Notes under the pieces: model-generated | What the model was told of the DNA's origin: nothing | What the model saw: the letters and a program-made list of their open reading frames with translations, nothing else | Database searches by the model: none | Translations under genes and position numbers: made by a program | Origin: Haematococcus lacustris | Lineage: Eukaryota > Chlorophyta > Chlorophyceae > Chlamydomonadales > Haematococcaceae | Length of the DNA: 64,000 nt | Assembly (NCBI GenBank): GCA_030144725.1 | Contig: JASKMD010000018.1 | Location: forward strand, 4,296,026-4,360,025 | Direction of reading: 5' to 3' | Shown here: piece by piece, positions 59,347 to 64,000 of the stretch | Layout: the number at the start of each line of letters is the position of its first letter | Numbering within the stretch: position 1 is the stretch's first letter

Positions 59347-62300
59347 CTAGGCCCACTGCCACTTAGCATTGGAGAGAGCGTTCACGGCGGCAGTAAAGAG
59401 CATGGCGGCAGTAGGGGATTGGCGGCAGTGCCTTACCATGAGGCGGGTCAGTGGGAAGCCTTCTGCCCTCACACCATCCATCACTCTTGCCTCCTGCTCT
59501 GCTCTCAGGGCTGCCAGCTGCAAGCACAACAGCAGGGAGCATTGCATGAGCCCAGCTTGCAGTACGCAGCCTTGGTCTGAAGGCATGGTTTGCGGGTGTT
59601 GCTGTAAGGCTGGCACCAGGGCTTGTGTTGTGTCTAACCTTTCGTGAGGAACTGGTTGTGGAAGTGTGGTTGTGGAGCATGTATCCTGCTGTTGTTGCTG
59701 CTACTGTTGTGTACCTGCAGCCTCCGTCCTTGTGCTATCAGCCCTCGCCTGCAAGGGGGCACATTCTATGCTGTCCCATCACGCTGCGCCGCACTGTAAG
59801 CTGTCTCCGCAGCATGGCTCCGCTGAGCTCTTCGCTGCAGGTCTAATCTCTCAGGACCTAACTAGCAGACTGTGTCTTAGCCAATGCCTGGTAGTCAGTG
59901 CCTGGTGGGTCGGAGGCCTGAGGCTGGTGACTGCCTGGCGCCCTGCGACCCACCGTGTTGTCGTCTGGCCCGCCTCCGCCATTGTCCACCCTGAGGCGGC
60001 GCAGCTCATCAGGGTCCCGGGCATTGCCCCACGCCTGCATAGGAGGTGCACCAGGAGCAGCCGGGGAATGTCTGGGGAGGGAGAGGGAGCTGCAGCCTGT
60101 GGGGGGGAGGGGAGGGGGAGGGGGAGGGGGAGGGGGAGGGGGAGGGGGAGGGGGAGGGGGAGGGGGAGGGGGAGGGGGAGGGGGAGGGGGAGGGGGAGAG
60201 GGAGAGGGAAGGGGAGACCATGTCAAACCTGCAGTTGAGGCACGCCTCCTGCACTGAAGGCGCGGCTGAACTCATCCCAGGAGATGCGCTCATCGTTGTT
60301 GAGGTCCACCACCTGCAGCAGCGCACCCACAGGGCCGGGTCAGGGTCAGGACAGCAGGCCTAGGCAGGCTGGGTAAGGATGACACCAATGGCCCAGCAGG
60401 ACCAACCACTGCAGACAAGTTGAGTGAGGTGAGGCAGCACCTTGGGCAGGGGGCCGAGCTGTTGCCTGAGAGGGTGTGGCTCAGGGCCGGGCCAGGTGAG
60501 GTCTTGATAACTGCCAACCGCCTCATCAACCACCCTCCCAGGCTACAGGTAGGGCCTAGTGGTCCTAACAGGCTGGCCTGCTTGCTGCCTGCCGGGCCCT
60601 TATGAGCTGCACCCCTCTTGGCCGCGGCCCTGACCTGCAGCGCTGCAAACATCTCATGCTTCTCGTCCAGCAGCATGCCTGGGAAGATGTCCTGCGCGCA
60701 GTCGGTTAACCAGGACAGTCGGTCAGCCTGGTAGAGGCTGGTTCACGAGGGCATTGCAGTGCAGGGGACTCAGTGGCAGCAGGAGAAAGCAGCAGCAGGT
60801 GACAGCCTGACCTCCCGGCACCACGCCTGCCGTTGTCTTACGCAGGGGCAGGGGCAGGGGTAGGGGTAGGGGTAGGGGCAAGGCAGGGGCAGGGGTGGTC
60901 AGGGTGGTACAGAGCCCATGGGCATCAAGAGGAGCAGCAGAGCACTCGCCCCGCACCTCAATCATGCGCCATTGCTCGATCTGGTCCAGGTAGCCGTCGT
61001 TGTTGTTGTCAAACTTGGCAAACACCTCCTGTACCGTCTTTGTCTGCACCAGCAAGGTGTCAGGCAGGGACCAGCAGTACGGTCATGGGAGGGAGCAGCT
61101 GCCAGCAGCCAGCATACACCAGGTGGCAGCCATTGCAGTGAGTGTGCCTCACCCCGCTCACACCACACGCTCTTCATATGTCCAGCCACCTGCCTGCTTG
61201 CCCCCCTCACCTCCATCATGCGGTATCAACAGCAGCACGGTCATGGAAGGAGAAACAGCAGCAGCAGGGTCATCTAACGTTTCACGACCAATGGTGAGAC
61301 ACGCCATGCCCTGCTCACAGGAACACTCTGCACCTGCCCAGCATCTGCCTGCTTGCCTGCCTGCCTGCTTGCCTCACCTCCATCATGCAGGTCAGGGCAA
61401 TGCGCTGCAGGAGCATGTTGACCTCAAGGTGGTCGCGCAGGGCCAGGGTTAGGCCGGACCTGTTGGCGGCCTTGAAGGCAGTGGCCAGCTCCTTGTACGT
61501 CACCTGCCGGGTACACAGACAGATGCCATGTCCTGGCCATGCACTAGAGGAATGAGGAAACACAACAAGTGGGGTGGATGGATTTAGACACGAATCTGAA
61601 CAAGGGGTGGGTTAGGGTAAGGGTGTACAAGGAGATGTGGTAGGGGGCCAGGCAGGAGGAGAGAGGCCGGTCAAGCATATGCCCAGGCCCCCTCCCTAGT
61701 AGCACAGCCAGGCAGGTGGGTAGTCCGAGTGTTCAATGCAGCATTGCTGGAGGCAGAGAGCAAACCAGCTAGTGGAGCATAGTGGGGATGGGTCAAGGAC
61801 ATCCAGTGTGGGCGGGGGTACTGGGGTGGTGGGACAGAGCAGGTGGAGGTGCAAAGACGTTCCAGGCGCAAGAAAGGGGATACCCTGGACTGAGAAGTGG
61901 CATCTGTAGTGTGAGTTGAGGGGCAGCCTGTTCCAGTCTATGGCCACAGCTCCTCTGTGTTGCTGGCAGCTGTATGGGGGCTGTTTGGGGGCGTACGTTG
62001 CTGGCAGCAAACTGCCAGTTGGTCGGGATGTAACCATGGGTGCCGGTGCCCTGCTGGCAGTTGCATGGGAGCCTTAGGTCTGGAAGGTGGTGGTCGGAGG
62101 GGTGCAGCTTCTGACATCACGAGAGGGCGTTGTCAGCATGTGAGAGGCGGGGGAGTAAGGAGGAGGGCCGGGAACTCACCCCTGAGCTGCCGTCAGTGTC
62201 CAGCATGAGCTGGAAATATCGCACATGTGCTGCCGTGGCGTCGGGAACAAACCTGCACATGTGAGCGGGGCGGTGAGAGGCAGTGGAGGAAGGGAGTGGT

Positions 62301-63787
62301 GGCAGGCCATGGTGGTGGTATGGGCCTGGAATGTCTTGGCACCCCCATGCTGATGGCACATCCGGATGCTGGTGGCGCTGAGCCAAATACTTATTCCGGC
62401 ATACGCTGGCCATATTGGCGTTGAAGACGGGAGCTGACATCACCAGCAAATAGGTTCATGATCCTCTAGCAAGGATGCGATCATACCATGGTGCTGCAGA
62501 TGGCATCAGATTTAAACAGAGCCAAGGGCCAGCCTGCCCTTCTGCTCCCCTCTTTTCCATCGCAGGTACCCCTTGGCCCTGACCCGCCCCCTCCCATGCT
62601 CCTGCTTGTGACGTAGTGTCATAAGTGCTTGTGAGATGTTCAGGTGTCCATGTATCCAGTACATACACCACATCTATCCCCACCCCTTGCCCTCCCAGCT
62701 TAGCCCCTCCCAGTTAGTCCTCTTAGCTGACCTGGTCAGCAGCCGGCCCAGCTGCTTGCCATTGAGGTGGCCCTTGGACTCGCGGTCCAGCTCCCTGAAC
62801 ACGTCCACCAGCCTCACCCGTGCCTCGCCCATGGAAGCCTGTGGCCAGCAGCTGCAGGAAGCTGCACTCCAACCTCGGGAGGAGCAGCTGCTGACCAGTC
62901 ATACCCTCCCACCCCGCTTGGTCTGCCATGTGTTTCCTGTCCGCTGCCGCCGCTTGCCCAGTCAAGCCGGCTGCTCTCCTCCCTCTCTGCCTACAGGACT
63001 GGTCACCGGTCTGCGTGCTGGCCTGCAGTGGGCTGTGGTGTAGGTGTGTGTGACTTGCTACTCTAGATTCTGGCTAGGAAGTGTGCTGGCCTGCAACAGC
63101 CTATGCAAGCGTGGCACCCTGGCGATGACCCAAAGCCAGCCTGCTTGACCAGCACACTCCCTAGCCATAACCAGGTTTAGGGAGTGTCACACACACCTAC
63201 ACACCTACACACAGACGTCAGTGCAGGGCAGCAGCAGACCGGTGTAGGGGAGACTAGACCAGGCCTACCACACCCAGGCTACGCCGTGTCAGGCTTGCCA
63301 CCAGCAGGCCACGACACCCACCAGCAGCAGCTCAAACACGTCGGCTCCCTTGGAGCTGGTGTCGCCGATGTCAGGGCTGAGCTCCTCAGCCTGCCCGTCC
63401 TCGACCTGCTGCCCTCTGGGGCTGGGGGACAGGCCGCCCCCACGCCCGCCCCTGCCCTCCAGCACTTCGTCACCACCTGAGGCAGGGCAGCAGGCCAGTG
63501 CTGGATGACCCACGTGTGCTGTAGACGTGTATCGCCAGCAACGATGCCCTTGGAAGTGCCCTTTGGAAGTACCCTTTGGAGTGCCCTTTGAATTGCCCAT
63601 CGCCTCCCGTGTATAAGTCGGTGTGGGCAAGAGTCAGCAGATATGAGCCTAGTGGCGCAATGCCTCCTAGGAAGCGGCCCAGTTCCGCGGAGCAAGAGCC
63701 GCATCCGACTGAAAGCCCGCGAAAACAAGGTCCGCTGCAACTATGCAGTCCTGTGAGCTCCGCGCTGCTCACATCGCTACTGTTCAT
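59347..63787 (-). CDS. EF-hand calcium-binding protein, multi-exon
   Basis: Phase-checked exons (minus): 63322-63476, 62732-62838, 62180-62252, 61378-61503, 60957-61043, 60635-60691, 60229-60312, 59954-60034 and 59437-59517 (reading on to a stop at 59347). A first exon with ATG at 63787 is possible but unproven. EF-hand loops: a degenerate one at LDRESKGHLNGKQ, and canonical ones at DTDGSSGVTYKE (split by an intron), DNNNDGYLDQIE and DLNNDERISWDE. Between them are helices such as ALRDHLEVNMLLQRIALTC. Three loops keep the acidic ligands and the final Glu, so calcium binding is likely. I cannot assign it to a named family; a calcium sensor or cytoskeleton-associated regulator would fit, by inference only. 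Confidence 0.8.
60100..60205. repeat. (GGGGGA)n hexamer tract in EF-hand gene intron
   Basis: About 16 units in intron 60035-60228, very close to the exon at 60229. Confidence 0.9.
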
Positions 63788-63899
63788 GCCAGCGCAGGTC
63801 CTAGCACCCCTCCAGGCAAACAACGCGAGGAGCGAAGGGCTGAATGGAAAAACCAGCGACAACAGGTGCCCCCCCCGCCCCCCCGCCTTGTATGCCCCA

Positions 63900-64000
63900 G
63901 CACTGCGCATTGGGGAGAGCAGGTGGCGTCCACTGGAGCTGTGCTACTGGCCAGAGCAGGGGAAGCTGCCAGCCAAGGGCAAGGAGTACCCTGGCTTGGG
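63900..64000 (+). pseudogene. Fanzor-like C-terminal segment at window end (partial)
   Basis: The open frame reads IGESRWRPLELCYWPEQGKL then PAKGKEYPGLG and runs off the window. It matches the segment just after DRDCNAALNMQR in family A. The preceding DRD part is absent: bases upstream (63870-63900) are C-rich and unrelated, so this copy is 5'-truncated. Confidence 0.65.

Overview
The window looks like nuclear DNA of a green alga of the Chlamydomonadales. The repeat style and Fanzor-like protein strings remind me of Haematococcus, but that genus guess is from memory and unverified. Reasons: genes split into many short exons by GT-AG introns, CAG/CTG- and CCTG-rich microsatellites in introns, eukaryotic U2 snRNA genes, and a gene set (GRIP golgin, PAS-linked class III cyclase, Polycomb EED/FIE WD40 protein, DHHC palmitoyltransferase, EF-hand protein) that is plainly eukaryotic. 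Most long uninterrupted ORFs are microsatellite or antisense artefacts; the real genes were rebuilt by hand from splice sites with reading phase checked.

Layout. 1-4.9 kb: 3' part of a golgin with a C-terminal GRIP domain (+). 5.3-5.7 kb: old fragment of a Fanzor-like element. 6.5-27 kb: tandem array of five units, each with a complete U2 snRNA gene (-) beside a 5'-truncated, broken Fanzor-like (TnpB-related) gene (-). Units 1 and 2 also carry the same 2.7-kb terminal-inverted-repeat transposon, so the array grew by unequal exchange after that insertion. 27-29.2 kb: intergenic, with minisatellites. 29.2-39.1 kb: PAS/class III (guanylyl) cyclase gene (-) with at least four Fanzor-derived insertions in its introns. 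40.3-53.4 kb: EED/FIE (PRC2 WD40) gene (-) with three family-B Fanzor elements in its introns, all antisense. 54.0-56.9 kb: DHHC palmitoyltransferase (+). 58.1-63.8 kb: EF-hand gene (-) and an adjacent Ser/Pro-rich exon. 63.9-64.0 kb: start of another Fanzor-like copy.

The notable system is the Fanzor-like element. Two families (A, in the U2 array and at 34 kb; B, at 41, 51 and 52 kb) share RuvC-I, RuvC-II and DRD (RuvC-III) motifs. Both keep a conserved 3' region after the stop codon with the same GCATG-loop-CATGC hairpin, a candidate guide (omega) RNA. Every copy here is broken, but family B spans a full copy series: two long copies with complementary losses, one 269-bp internal-deletion derivative and one solo right end. 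Family A has been amplified together with U2 snRNA genes.
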